Shown in pieces: positions 51,130-60,784 of a stretch of 64,000 nucleotides of DNA (its first letter is position 1; each line of letters starts with the position of its first letter). The translations under genes and the position numbers were made by a program. The notes below the pieces were generated by a model. That model saw only the letters and a list, made by a program, of their open reading frames with translations. It did no database searches and was not told where the DNA came from. The DNA comes from Chitinilyticum aquatile DSM 21506 (GTDB lineage Bacteria > Pseudomonadota > Gammaproteobacteria > Burkholderiales > Chitinibacteraceae): positions 186,001 to 250,000 of the forward strand of contig NZ_AUMS01000007.1 in NCBI RefSeq assembly GCF_000430805.1, in the 5' to 3' direction.

Positions 51130-53709
51130 ATGGAAACACGCTCCGTATCCGCACTGCGCGACGACTACACCCAGAGCAAGGCGGCCTTGCGCGGCCGCTT
51201 TTCGCATGCAGAGGATGCGGCGCTGCATCTGCGCGAACTCACCGCACTCACCGACCGCATACTGCAGGAACTCTGGGGCCGCTATCCCTTCCCGGACGAA
51301 CTGCTGCTGGTCGCCGTCGGCGGCTACGGGCGCAGCGAACTGTTTCCCCATTCCGACATCGACCTGCTCATCCTGCTGCCCGAGCAAACCGATCCGGCAC
51401 TGCTGGAAAAACTGGAAATCCTGGTCGGCGAGCTCTGGGATACCGGCCTTGAAATCGGCCATTCGGTGCGCACGATTGCCGATTGCCTGTCCGAGAGCGA
51501 AAAGGACATCACGGTGCAGACCGCGCTGCTGGAAGCTCGTCTGCTCTGCGGCGATGCCACGCGCTTTGCAGCCTTCCAGGAAACGGTATACCGGCACATC
51601 GACCCCAAGGAATTTCTGGATGCCAAACTGCTGGAGCAGCAGGCGCGCTACGGCAAATTCCAGAATGCCACCTACAAACTGGAACCGAACATCAAGGAAG
51701 CGCCCGGCGGCCTGCGGGACCTGCACCTGGTCGGCTGGATTGCCGCGGCACTGCGGCTCGGGCGCGACTGGCATGCCCTGGCCAGGCTCGGCCTGCTGAC
51801 GCCGGAAGAACACCAGAAACTCGCCCGTGCCGAGCAGGTTCTGCGCAGCTACCGCATCGCGCTGCACTGGCTGGCGCGGCGCCGCGAAGACCGCATCCTG
51901 TTTGACTATCAGCATCAGCTGGCCAGCCAGTTCGGCTTTGCCGATACCGTCACGCACGGCAAGATCACTCTGCGAGCCAGCGAAGCCCTGATGGCCGATT
52001 ACTACCTCGCAGCCCGGGTCGTCAGCCAGCTCACGCCACTCTTGCTGCACGCACTGCGAGCCCGCATCTTCAGCCAGATCGGGCAGGCACCAGTACCGAT
52101 CAACGAACGCTTCCGGCTGCGCGGCAACACGCTGGAAATCAGCCACGCCGATGTATTCCGAGAAACGCCATCGGCCATTCTCGAACTGTTTCTGCTGTAT
52201 GAGCGCGAACGCGATGTCGCCGACATTGCACCGGAAACGCTGCGCGCGCTCTGGCATGCCCGCCTGTCGATCAACGACGCCTTCCGTACTGACCCGGCCA
52301 ACAAACAGCTCTTCATCGACATTTTCCGTGAGCCCCGCGGGCTGACCCGCGTACTGCGGCGCATGAACCAGTACGGCGTGCTCGGCCGCTACATCCCCGA
52401 ATTCGGCCATATCGTCGGGCGGATGCAGCATGACCTGTTCCATGTGTACACCGTCGACGAGCACACGCTGATGGTGCTGCGCAACCTGCGCCGCTTTGCC
52501 GTACCGGCGTTCACGCACGAATACCCGCTGTGCTCGCGGCTCATCGAGGAATGCGAACACCCCGAAGTGCTGTATCTGTCGGCACTGTTTCACGACATCG
52601 GAAAAGGTCGCGGCGGCGACCACTCGCAGCTGGGCCGCGACATTGCCCGGCGCTGGGTCGACGCGCAGCCGCTGCGCGAGGAAGACCGCGACCTGATCGT
52701 CTGGCTGGTCGAGCATCACCTGACCATGTCGTCGGTAGCGCAGAAACAGGACGTGTACGACCCGGAAACCGTCCAGCAGTTTGCCGAGCTCGTCGGCGAT
52801 CAGCGCCACCTGAACGCGCTTTACCTGCTCACCGTGGCCGACATCCGCGGCACCAGCCCGAAAGTCTGGAACGCCTGGAAAGCCAAGCTGCTGGAAGACC
52901 TGTTCAAGGCCACGCAGAAACGGCTGACCAGCCAGAACATCACCGCGCACTCGTGGGTGGAAGAGCGCCAGCAGGAGGCCTTGCGCCTGCTGCAGCTCTA
53001 CGGCCTGCGCAGCGACGCGCACGAAGCCTTCTGGCGCGAGCTCGATACCGTCTATTTCCTGCGCCACGAAGCACGCGAAATTGCCTGGCATACGCGCCTG
53101 CTGTTCAGCCGCATCAACGCACCCGAACCCATCGTGCGTGCGCGCCTGTCCGAATCGGGCGAAGGACTGCAGGTGCTGGTCTATACGCCCGACCAGCCCG
53201 ACCTGTTCGCCCGTATCTGCAGCTTCTTCGAGCGCGCGGGCTACAGCATTTTCGATGCGCACATCCATACCACGCGCAACGGCCACGCGCTCGACAGTTT
53301 TTACGTGTTCATTGCCGACAGCCGCAACACGAACTACCGCGACCTGATCAACTACATCGAGTTCGAGCTGACTGACAGCATCGCCAAGGCGCCACCGTTG
53401 CCGCCTCCACAAAAGGCGCGCATTTCACGCCAGCAGAAGCATTTCCCGGTGCAGCCGCACGTGCTGATCCGGCCGGACGAGCGCGGCAAGTATCATGTTC
53501 TGGCGATCACCGCCGGTGATCGCCCCGGCCTGCTGTCGACGATCACGCGCATTCTTGCGGCCAACCGCATCGACATCCAGAGCGCCAAGATCATGACGCT
53601 GGGTGAACGTGCCGAGGACAACTTCCTGATTTCCGGCCGCATTCTGAGTGATGAACGCGCGACCCAGCAGCTGGAAACCGAGCTGCTGCAGGCACTGCAG
53701 CCACAATGA
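51130..53709 (+). CDS. glnD: [protein-PII] uridylyltransferase/uridylyl-removing enzyme
   Basis: 859 residues. Nucleotidyltransferase domain (GGYGRSELFPHSDIDLLILL, near 75), HD phosphohydrolase domain (YLSALFHDIGKGRGGDHSQLG, near 485), and two C-terminal ACT domains (DLFARICSFFERAGYSIFDAHIHTT; DRPGLLSTITRILAANRIDIQSAKI). Senses glutamine and uridylylates or de-uridylylates PII for nitrogen control. All catalytic motifs are intact. The map-glnD order is a widespread neighbourhood. Confidence 0.96.
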   Translation: METRSVSALRDDYTQSKAALRGRFSHAEDAALHLRELTALTDRILQELWGRYPFPDELLLVAVGGYGRSELFPHSDIDLLILLPEQTDPALLEKLEILVGELWDTGLEIGHSVRTIADCLSESEKDITVQTALLEARLLCGDATRFAAFQETVYRHIDPKEFLDAKLLEQQARYGKFQNATYKLEPNIKEAPGGLRDLHLVGWIAAALRLGRDWHALARLGLLTPEEHQKLARAEQVLRSYRIALHWLARRREDRILFDYQHQLASQFGFADTVTHGKITLRASEALMADYYLAARVVSQLTPLLLHALRARIFSQIGQAPVPINERFRLRGNTLEISHADVFRETPSAILELFLLYERERDVADIAPETLRALWHARLSINDAFRTDPANKQLFIDIFREPRGLTRVLRRMNQYGVLGRYIPEFGHIVGRMQHDLFHVYTVDEHTLMVLRNLRRFAVPAFTHEYPLCSRLIEECEHPEVLYLSALFHDIGKGRGGDHSQLGRDIARRWVDAQPLREEDRDLIVWLVEHHLTMSSVAQKQDVYDPETVQQFAELVGDQRHLNALYLLTVADIRGTSPKVWNAWKAKLLEDLFKATQKRLTSQNITAHSWVEERQQEALRLLQLYGLRSDAHEAFWRELDTVYFLRHEAREIAWHTRLLFSRINAPEPIVRARLSESGEGLQVLVYTPDQPDLFARICSFFERAGYSIFDAHIHTTRNGHALDSFYVFIADSRNTNYRDLINYIEFELTDSIAKAPPLPPPQKARISRQQKHFPVQPHVLIRPDERGKYHVLAITAGDRPGLLSTITRILAANRIDIQSAKIMTLGERAEDNFLISGRILSDERATQQLETELLQALQPQ

Positions 53710-53716
53710 GTCCGCA

Positions 53717-54244
53717 ATGAAGCCCGAACTGCTGCACTGCTATCACCTGCTGGGGCTGGACCCGCGACTGCCGGCACAGCGCGGCTGGCCGGTGTTCCGC
53801 GAAGCAGGCAAACTCTGTGAACTCCCGCCCGACCGTTACGGCCGCATACCACTGCTGCGCCCCGACGCGGCGGCGGCCTGGCTGGCCATGCAGGCTGCGG
53901 CAGAACGCGACGGCATCCTGCTGGAGCTGATTTCAGCCTTCCGCAGCTACCGCTACCAGACCAGTCTTCTGCAACGCAAGCTCGCCAGCGGTCTGGCGCT
54001 TGACGACATCCTTGCCGTTTCGGCGCTGCCAGGCTGCAGCGAGCACCATACCGGCTGCGCGATTGACCTGGCTAGCGGGGAAGCCGATGTTCTGGAAACG
54101 GCTTTTGCCGAGACGCCCGCGTTTCACTGGCTGATGCGGCGCGGCGCGGAATTCGGCTTTGTCTTGTCCTTTCCCGAAGGCAACCGCTGGGGCTTCCTCT
54201 ACGAGCCCTGGCACTGGTGCTACCACGGCAATCCGGGCACATAA
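53717..54244 (+). CDS. M15B D-alanyl-D-alanine carboxypeptidase (VanY/DacB-like), no signal peptide
   Basis: 175 residues. Zinc-peptidase motifs: ELISAFRSYRYQTSLLQRKL, CSEHHTGCAIDLASG (S-x-H-x(6)-D type) and YEPWHWCYHG. The family trims D-Ala from peptidoglycan peptides. No export signal is visible from the chosen ATG (MKPELLHCYHLLGLDP), unusual for an enzyme acting in the periplasm. Starts seven bases after glnD with a weak ribosome site, so probably in the same transcript. Confidence 0.87.
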   Translation: MKPELLHCYHLLGLDPRLPAQRGWPVFREAGKLCELPPDRYGRIPLLRPDAAAAWLAMQAAAERDGILLELISAFRSYRYQTSLLQRKLASGLALDDILAVSALPGCSEHHTGCAIDLASGEADVLETAFAETPAFHWLMRRGAEFGFVLSFPEGNRWGFLYEPWHWCYHGNPGT

Positions 54245-54262
54245 CAACGGAATACGTAATAG

Positions 54263-54308
54263 CGTATCGATCTGAAGCCCTTATTCTTAAAGGGGTGCAG
54301 CGATATAC
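54263..54308. repeat. GGTAT...ATACC dispersed hairpin repeat, copy H
   Basis: GTATCGATCTGAAGCCCTT, loop, then AAAGGGGTGCAGCGATATAC. Inner stem CCCTT/AAGGG. Lies between the convergent ends of the M15 gene and the transglycosylase gene, five bases from the latter. Confidence 0.7.
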
Positions 54309-54313
54309 TCAGT

Positions 54314-55765
54314 CTATTTCTCCGCGGATGCCGCACTGGCAGCCGATGCCCCGCGACGAGCCTTGCTCGCTTCCGCCGCCTTGTACGCCAGATAGATGCG
54401 GTTGACGCTGGCCACATAGTCGACCATGCGCCCGCCCACCGAATTCTGTGCCACCTTCTCGACGTGCCCCACCCAGCGGTTCGGGTCCAGTCCTTGGGCG
54501 GCGGCCTGGCGGCGCAATTGCTGCATGCGCCCTTCGCCGGCGTTATAGGCACCAATCATGAAATAGAGCGAATCTGCTTCAGAGACGCCCTGCGAGCGCA
54601 ACTGCTTGCGCAGGTAAGCGAGATAGCGCCCGGCCGCCATGATGTTCTGCTCATTATCGTGCGGATCCTTGATGCCCATCGCCCGCGCAGTCGCCGGGTT
54701 TACCTGCATCAGACCGGTCGGGCCGCCATTGGTGCGGATATAGGGCGTGAACTTGCTTTCCTTCTGCGCAATCGCAGCCAGCAACAACCAGTCCATATTG
54801 GTCGCTTCCGCCACCAGCTGGAAAGCCGGCGCAAAGAGGCCAAGCTTGTCGCTGCTGGTCAGCTCGGTCGCGGTACGCGCCCGACCGTCCGGCTTGAGGT
54901 AAACGCGGGTCTGGGTAATGGCGCGTGCCAGCAGCCCGGTGCCTTGCGCGGCAAGGAAGCGGTTGACGGACTCTTTCAGCCCGGAATTGTCTTTTGCCAT
55001 TGCCCAGCCCAGCGCGACATTGGCCTCGCCGCAGAACAGGCTTTTTGCAGCCGGCGCCGCCTTCGACCAGAGCTCGAGCTGCGTCTGCAGGGCCACCGTC
55101 AGCGGCGCCTCCTCCTGCCCCATGCCGACCAGCAGCGGCTCGATGGCGGCACCGGCGGGCAGCGCTTCAATCTGCAGCGGCGGCTGGCCTTCTGCTTCGC
55201 GGATCTGCCCCTGTTCATTCAGCCAGCGCTGCTGATAGCTGGCAGACGGCACGCTGATCCTGCGCTCGCCCAGCTCGGCAAACGTCGCGGCCGAGACGCT
55301 GCGCGGCCCGACTACGCAATAGCGGTCATACCGGTAGGGCATCGAATACTGCACCAGGGACGTCATGCCACTGCTGACCGGCAGCAGGCCCGCAGCCAGC
55401 TCGCCGCGCCCGGCCATCAGGGCTGGCAGCAGCTCGCTGGCATCGACCGGTATGTACTGCAGGCGAATCAGCGGCTGGCCTTTCTTGCGTCCGGTATTGA
55501 GGAAGCGTTCGTAGGCGCTGAGCATGGCCAGCTCGATGCCGTGCGGGGCACCGTCCTTCAGGAAATACGTACTGGGGCCAAGCGCCACCAGCACGCGCAG
55601 GCGATCAGGCGGGTTGTCCGGATCGAACGCCGGCACGTGTTCTCCAGCAACCGTCATCACCGGATGAGGTGCACTGGCCGTGGCAACCTGCGCAGCCCGT
55701 GCCGGAATTCCGAAGAAAAACAGCAGGCTAGCGCAGGCAAAAAATCGCATCAGCATTTTTTTCAT
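54314..55765 (-). CDS. membrane-bound lytic transglycosylase F-like protein
   Basis: 483 residues. Signal peptide MKKMLMRFFACASLLFFFGIPARA. Residues 50-300 are a family 3 solute-binding domain (RLRVLVALGPSTYFLKDGAPHGIELAML). Residues 320-460 are an SLT transglycosylase domain with the catalytic Glu in AIAQKESKFTPY, then TNGGPTGLMQVNPATARAMGI, IMAAGRYLAYLRKQL and YFMIGAYNAGEGRM. Cleaves peptidoglycan with 1,6-anhydromuramyl ends. The architecture is that of MltF. The C-terminus is an unusual Ala/Ser-rich tail. Confidence 0.92.
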   Translation of the reverse strand: MKKMLMRFFACASLLFFFGIPARAAQVATASAPHPVMTVAGEHVPAFDPDNPPDRLRVLVALGPSTYFLKDGAPHGIELAMLSAYERFLNTGRKKGQPLIRLQYIPVDASELLPALMAGRGELAAGLLPVSSGMTSLVQYSMPYRYDRYCVVGPRSVSAATFAELGERRISVPSASYQQRWLNEQGQIREAEGQPPLQIEALPAGAAIEPLLVGMGQEEAPLTVALQTQLELWSKAAPAAKSLFCGEANVALGWAMAKDNSGLKESVNRFLAAQGTGLLARAITQTRVYLKPDGRARTATELTSSDKLGLFAPAFQLVAEATNMDWLLLAAIAQKESKFTPYIRTNGGPTGLMQVNPATARAMGIKDPHDNEQNIMAAGRYLAYLRKQLRSQGVSEADSLYFMIGAYNAGEGRMQQLRRQAAAQGLDPNRWVGHVEKVAQNSVGGRMVDYVASVNRIYLAYKAAEASKARRGASAASAASAEK

Positions 55766-55818
55766 GCCGCGATTCTACGGTCTGGCCCGCCCCGCCCCAA
55801 GTGCAAGTTCACGCCTGT

Positions 55819-55841
55819 GTGGCGTACGCCACGGTTATAAT
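55819..55841 (+). promoter_or_regulatory. uup promoter with 14-bp palindrome
   Basis: GTGGCGT-ACGCCAC (55819-55832), a perfect dyad, ends three bases before a perfect TATAAT (55836-55841). It occupies the spacer, so a bound protein would block or assist polymerase. The -35 region is weak. Confidence 0.5.
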
Positions 55842-55867
55842 GCCGGTTTTGCCTGCCGACACCTCCC

Positions 55868-57781
55868 ATGCCACTCCTGCTCGTTGAACATGCCCACCTC
55901 GCTTTCGGCCACTGGGCCCTGCTGGACGATGCCAGCTTTGTTGTCGAACCGGGCGAGCGCGTCGGGCTGATCGGGCGCAATGGCGCCGGCAAGTCATCGC
56001 TCCTGAAAGCGGTGGCCGGCTTGCAGAAGCTCGATGACGGCGAAATCCGCGTCCTGGATGATGTGCGCGTGGCTTTCGTGCCGCAGGAACCGCAGTTCAA
56101 TTCGCAGGATACGGTTTTCGAAGCCGTCGCTGACGGCCTTGGCGGCCTGCGCCAGGTGCTGGTCGATTACCACCACGCCGCGGCACACCTTGATGGCAGC
56201 GATGCGGCGCTCGCACGCCTCACCGAGCTGCAGCACGAACTCGAAGCCCGCGATGGCTGGCGCATCGACTCCCTTATCTCTGCAACCCTCAGCCAGCTTG
56301 GGCTTCCAGCCGATACCCTGATCGGTACTCTTTCCGGCGGCTGGAAAAAACGTGTCGCACTGGCGCGCGCGCTGGTGCAGGAACCGCAGCTGCTGCTGCT
56401 GGACGAGCCGACCAACCACCTCGACGTCTCGGCCATCGAATGGCTGGAAGGCCTGCTGAACAATTTTGCCGGCAGCGTGCTCTTCATCACGCACGACCGC
56501 CGCTTCCTCGACAATGTGGCCAACCGCATCATCGAGCTCGACCGTGGCCGGCTGCTGAGCTTCCCCGGCAATTTCTCCACCTACCAGGAGCGCAAGGCCG
56601 ATCTGCTCGCACAGGAAGAAACAGTCAACCGCAAGTTCGACAAGGTACTGGCACAGGAAGAAGTCTGGATTCGCAAGGGTATCGAAGCACGCCGCACGCG
56701 CAACGAAGGCCGCGTCCGCCGGCTCGAGCAGCTGCGTCGCGACCGCAGTGCCCGCCGCGAGCGCGTCGGCAATGTGTCATTCCAGCTCGATGCCGGCGAA
56801 CGCTCGGGCAAGCTGATTGCCGAACTCGAACACGTCAGCAAGGGTTTTGGCGGCCGTACACTGATCCGGGATTTCACCACGCGGCTGCTGCGCGGTGACC
56901 GCATTGGCCTCGTCGGCCCCAATGGCGCGGGCAAAACGACATTGCTGAAAATGATCCTCGGCGAGCAGGAAGCCGACTCCGGTGTCATCAAGCGCGGCAC
57001 CAACCAGCTGGTTGCCTACTTCGACCAGTTCCGCGAACAACTCGACGAGGAAGCCGCTCTCGTCGACGTCATCGGCGACGGCAAGGATTATGTCGAGATC
57101 GGCGGTCAGAAGAAGCACGTGATGGGCTATCTGGAAGAGTTCCTCTTCCCGGCGGAGCGCGCGCGCAGCCCGGTCAAGGCGCTGTCGGGTGGCGAGCGCA
57201 ACCGCCTGCTGCTGGCAAAGCTCTTCACCAAGCCTGCCAACATCCTGGTGCTCGACGAGCCGACCAACGATCTGGACATCGACACACTGGAATTGCTGGA
57301 AGGACTGCTGGCCGATTACCCCGGCACCGTATTCCTGGTCAGCCACGACCGCGAATTCCTCGATAACGTCGTGACCCAGATCATCGCCTTTGAAGGCGAT
57401 GGCAAGCTGTTCGAAAATGCCGGCGGCTACGCCGACTGGCTCGTCGCTCGCGAGCGCATGCTGGCCGCACGCGGAGAATCTGCCAGCGCCGGCAAGGCAG
57501 ACACGGCAGCCGCCAAGCCGGTGCAGGAACGCAAGCGCAGCAATGTGAAGCTCAGTTTCAACGAAACGCGCGAGCTGGAACGCCTGCCCGACGAGATTGC
57601 CGGGCTGGAGGCTGAACAGGCTGAATTGCAACAGTCGCTGCTTGATCCGGAGCTCTATCGCAGTGCACCGCTGAAAGCGCGTGAAATGCAGGCTAGAATC
57701 GAGGCCATCGACCTTGAACTTCTGGAAAAGCTTGAGCGCTGGGAAACACTGGAAGCCAAGCAGCTCAACTCCGCTACATGA
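55868..57781 (+). CDS. uup: ABC-F family ATPase Uup
   Basis: 637 residues, two ABC domains in one chain without membrane parts. Domain 1: Walker A GRNGAGKSSLL, signature LSGGWKKR, Walker B LLLLDEPTNHLD. Domain 2: GPNGAGKTTLL, LSGGERNRLLLA, ILVLDEPTNDLD. A C-terminal coiled coil (RELERLPDEIAGLEAEQAELQQSL) is the DNA-binding tail typical of Uup. ABC-F proteins act on ribosomes; Uup also affects transposon excision and replication intermediates. The downstream kinase gene overlaps its stop by ATGA. Confidence 0.95.
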   Translation: MPLLLVEHAHLAFGHWALLDDASFVVEPGERVGLIGRNGAGKSSLLKAVAGLQKLDDGEIRVLDDVRVAFVPQEPQFNSQDTVFEAVADGLGGLRQVLVDYHHAAAHLDGSDAALARLTELQHELEARDGWRIDSLISATLSQLGLPADTLIGTLSGGWKKRVALARALVQEPQLLLLDEPTNHLDVSAIEWLEGLLNNFAGSVLFITHDRRFLDNVANRIIELDRGRLLSFPGNFSTYQERKADLLAQEETVNRKFDKVLAQEEVWIRKGIEARRTRNEGRVRRLEQLRRDRSARRERVGNVSFQLDAGERSGKLIAELEHVSKGFGGRTLIRDFTTRLLRGDRIGLVGPNGAGKTTLLKMILGEQEADSGVIKRGTNQLVAYFDQFREQLDEEAALVDVIGDGKDYVEIGGQKKHVMGYLEEFLFPAERARSPVKALSGGERNRLLLAKLFTKPANILVLDEPTNDLDIDTLELLEGLLADYPGTVFLVSHDREFLDNVVTQIIAFEGDGKLFENAGGYADWLVARERMLAARGESASAGKADTAAAKPVQERKRSNVKLSFNETRELERLPDEIAGLEAEQAELQQSLLDPELYRSAPLKAREMQARIEAIDLELLEKLERWETLEAKQLNSAT

Positions 57782-60690
57782 AATCGCTGCGGCCTAGCGG
57801 CCTGAACACCGTCCCGACAGGAATAAACTCGCTCGCTCGCCTGCGTATCGGCCTGCTGCTGGTTTTTTTCCTGCTGAGCACGGTGGTCATCCTGTCTGCG
57901 GTATGGGTATCAAGCCGCGAATACCGCTACGCCATCCACGAGGCCGAACGGCAGAATACCGCCCTCGCCCGCTCGCTCGACGAACACGCGGCCCGCAGCT
58001 TCATTTCTGTCGAACAGGCGCTGCAAAATGTCGGCGAAGACCTGGTGCGCCAGGGCGGTGTCGACGATACCGACGAACTGGCCTCGCACCGGATGCTGAC
58101 CAGCAAGAAAGTGTATACGCCGCAGATCCGCGGCATCATCACCATCGCCACCGATGGCCGTATCCACAGCCACGGCCTTGAATACCCGACGCGCAAAATC
58201 GATCTCTCTGATCGCTCCTATTTCAAATACCACGCCAGCAATACCAATCTGCGCAGCATCATCAGCGCTCCGATCCTGTCTCGCACCGACGGAAAGTGGC
58301 TGATTCCGGTCACCCAGCGCGTTGGCATGAATGATGGACGTTTTGGCGGCGTACTGCTGGCCGCCGTCGATCCCGCGTATTTCCAGAATTTCTACCAGTC
58401 ACTCAAACTGGGCCGTGCGCAGCAGGTCAAGCTGATGCTCAGTGACGGCACCATCCTGTTCAACTACCCCTTCAACGACAAGGAACTGGGCAAAAACCAG
58501 CGCAGCATCTCGCCCGAGCTGTTCAAGAGCATCAAGGAAAAGGGCAGCAGCACCAGCCTGACCTGGACGAACCCGCAGACGGGTGAAGTGGAGCTGGTCT
58601 CATTTCATGTACATGACGGTGTTCACCCGCTCATCGTCATGGTCAGCAGCAGCAAGGAAGTGCTGCTTGCCAAGTATTATCAGGACAGCCTGATCCGCAT
58701 TCTTGCCACCATTGCACTGATGCTGGTGATTACCGGCCTGCTCTACCTGCTGTTCCGCCAGATCCGCCACGCCGAAAAGGTCGAATCGCGTCTTTACCTG
58801 ACCCAGTTCACCGTGGACAACGGTCCCGACCCCATCCTCTGGTGCGATAGCGAAGGCTACCTGAGCTACGCCAACCAGAACCTGATCAAGCTGGCCGGCC
58901 TGGAACAGGATGAATGGCATCACCTGCGCTTTACCGATTTTCTGCCGCGCATCACCCCGGAAAAATGGCAAAGCCTCTGGGGCGAACTCCAGGACAGGCA
59001 GCACCTGACACTGGAAACCCAGCTGCGCATTGCGGGCAATCACCTGCTGCCGGTGGAAATCACGCTGGCACTGATCGAATACCAGTCCTCGCGCTATCTG
59101 TGCGTCACCGCCCGGGACATCACGCAGCGCATCCAGACGCAGAACGAACTGCGCCGCCATCGCGACCAGCTGCAGGAACTCGTACTGGAGCGCACCGCCG
59201 AAGTCAGCACCGTGCTCGACGCCAGCCCGCTGGCCATCATGCTTGCGGTGCAGGGCAAGATCCGCCTGGTCAATCCGGCCTTTGAAATTCTGCTGGGCTT
59301 TCCGGCGAGCGACATCATCGGCCGGCCGACCCACACCATCTTCGCATCGGCCAGCCATTACACCGAAAAACGCGCGCAGATCAGCCAGAAACTGCAGGGT
59401 GGCGGCGCGTATCGCGACGAGATCGAGCTCTACCGGCACGATCATTCGCCGTTCTGGGCCATGGTCAACATCAAGGCCCTGGTGCCAGGCGATTCCAGCA
59501 AGGGTGAAATCGCCGTCATCGAGGACATCACGTCGCAGCGCATCGCCGCACATGCTCTCAAGCAGTCCGAGCGCCTCAAGCGTACAGTCATCGACCAGAG
59601 TGCGGACGGTTTCCTGCTGCTGAACGACCGCCAGCGCATCGTCGAAATCAACCCGGCAATCTGTCTGATGCTGGGCTTCAGCCGCGAAGAACTCCTAGAT
59701 CGTGATCCGGCCTTCCTGTGGGGCGAAGAATGCTTCCGCCAGGTTTTCCCGAAGGAGCTCCAGCAACACCCGGGCTTCAACCACGTGCAGGAAGTGTCGC
59801 TGCCGACCCGCGATGGCGAAACCCGCCCGTTTCTGGTCAACAGTGGCGGCGTTCATAGTGATGACGGCGTACTGGAACACGTGTTTGCCTTCTTCACCAA
59901 CATCAGCCAGCTCAAGGAAATCGAGCGCCGCCTGGTCGATGCCAAGGAAGCCGCTGAGAGCGCCAACCAGGCGAAAACAACCTTCCTGGCCAATATGTCG
60001 CACGAACTGCGCACCCCCATGCACGCGATCCTGTCCTTCTCCGAAATCGGCATGGCCAAGGTCGACAAGACGCCCAGCGCCAATCTGGTACGCTACTTCG
60101 ACCGCATCCACGCCTCCGGCAAGCGCCTGCTGGTACTGCTGAACGATCTGCTCGACATGTCGCGCCTTGAAGCCAACAAGATGCAGTACGACAAGGAATT
60201 CTGCCCGCTGCTGGATATCGTTCACAGCGCCAGCAACGAGCTGGGCAGCCTGCTGAGTGCCCGCCATCTGCATGTCACCATCAGCCAGAATGGCGGACAC
60301 AATGTCGCCGCATACTTCGACCGCGCCCGCATCACGCAGGTGCTCGTCAACATCCTGTCAAACGCCATCAAGTTCAGCCCGGCCGAGCACGCCATCGAAA
60401 TCAGCATCCAGGGTGAATTGCGGCTGCCTTCCGGGCAGGAAGCCGTCGGCATTCTGGTGCGCGATCACGGCCCCGGTATTCCGCCCGACGAGCTGGAAAC
60501 GATCTTCGACAAGTTCATCCAGAGCAGCAAGATCCGCGTCGATGGCGGCACCGGCCTGGGGCTTGCCATCAGCAAGCAGATCATGGAAGACCACGGCGGC
60601 GTCATCACCGCCAGCAACCACCCCCTTGGCGGCGCGGTATTCAGCATCCTGCTGCCCAGGGATGCCGTGCCTCCCCCACCGACGTTCTAG
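57778..60690 (+). CDS. sensor histidine kinase with Cache and PAS domains, no receiver
   Basis: 970 residues. Membrane helix 1 (about 22-44); a periplasmic Cache-type sensor (about 50-310, with IITIATDGRIHSHGLEYPTRKIDLSDRSYFKYH); helix 2 (about 312-330). Three PAS segments follow (about 345-460, 480-600, 615-720), then HisKA with NMSHELRTPMHAIL (phospho-His near 742). The ATPase domain has NILSNAIKFSP, VRDHGPGIP and GGTGLGLAISKQIMEDHGG. No receiver or Hpt domain and no response-regulator gene nearby, so an orphan kinase. It overlaps uup by ATGA. Ligand unknown; Cache domains usually bind small organic acids or amino acids. Confidence 0.93.
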   Translation: MKSLRPSGLNTVPTGINSLARLRIGLLLVFFLLSTVVILSAVWVSSREYRYAIHEAERQNTALARSLDEHAARSFISVEQALQNVGEDLVRQGGVDDTDELASHRMLTSKKVYTPQIRGIITIATDGRIHSHGLEYPTRKIDLSDRSYFKYHASNTNLRSIISAPILSRTDGKWLIPVTQRVGMNDGRFGGVLLAAVDPAYFQNFYQSLKLGRAQQVKLMLSDGTILFNYPFNDKELGKNQRSISPELFKSIKEKGSSTSLTWTNPQTGEVELVSFHVHDGVHPLIVMVSSSKEVLLAKYYQDSLIRILATIALMLVITGLLYLLFRQIRHAEKVESRLYLTQFTVDNGPDPILWCDSEGYLSYANQNLIKLAGLEQDEWHHLRFTDFLPRITPEKWQSLWGELQDRQHLTLETQLRIAGNHLLPVEITLALIEYQSSRYLCVTARDITQRIQTQNELRRHRDQLQELVLERTAEVSTVLDASPLAIMLAVQGKIRLVNPAFEILLGFPASDIIGRPTHTIFASASHYTEKRAQISQKLQGGGAYRDEIELYRHDHSPFWAMVNIKALVPGDSSKGEIAVIEDITSQRIAAHALKQSERLKRTVIDQSADGFLLLNDRQRIVEINPAICLMLGFSREELLDRDPAFLWGEECFRQVFPKELQQHPGFNHVQEVSLPTRDGETRPFLVNSGGVHSDDGVLEHVFAFFTNISQLKEIERRLVDAKEAAESANQAKTTFLANMSHELRTPMHAILSFSEIGMAKVDKTPSANLVRYFDRIHASGKRLLVLLNDLLDMSRLEANKMQYDKEFCPLLDIVHSASNELGSLLSARHLHVTISQNGGHNVAAYFDRARITQVLVNILSNAIKFSPAEHAIEISIQGELRLPSGQEAVGILVRDHGPGIPPDELETIFDKFIQSSKIRVDGGTGLGLAISKQIMEDHGGVITASNHPLGGAVFSILLPRDAVPPPPTF

Positions 60691-60715
60691 CCCGGCCAGG
60701 CGCTCAGCGTGGCGT

Positions 60716-60744
60716 TTGGCCGCCAGCGCCATTTCGCGTACAAT
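60716..60744 (+). promoter_or_regulatory. prfC promoter
   Basis: TTGGCC, 17-base spacer, TACAAT (60739-60744). Transcription would start near 60751, giving a leader of about 75 bases. Confidence 0.5.
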
Positions 60745-60756
60745 TGCGCGTTTTTT

Positions 60757-60784
60757 CAGCACCGCCCCGACATCACCGGGGGCG
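60757..60784 (+). other. GC-rich hairpin in the prfC leader
   Basis: ACCGCCCC, short loop, GGGGGCGGT followed by TTTAG, about 40 bases before the ATG. It resembles a weak terminator and might attenuate transcription, or may be the terminator of the kinase gene. Confidence 0.4.

Noticed and set aside
51052-53412. A 786-codon minus-strand open frame opposite glnD
   Set aside because: Shadow of glnD codon bias; the plus-strand protein has full nucleotidyltransferase, HD and ACT motifs.
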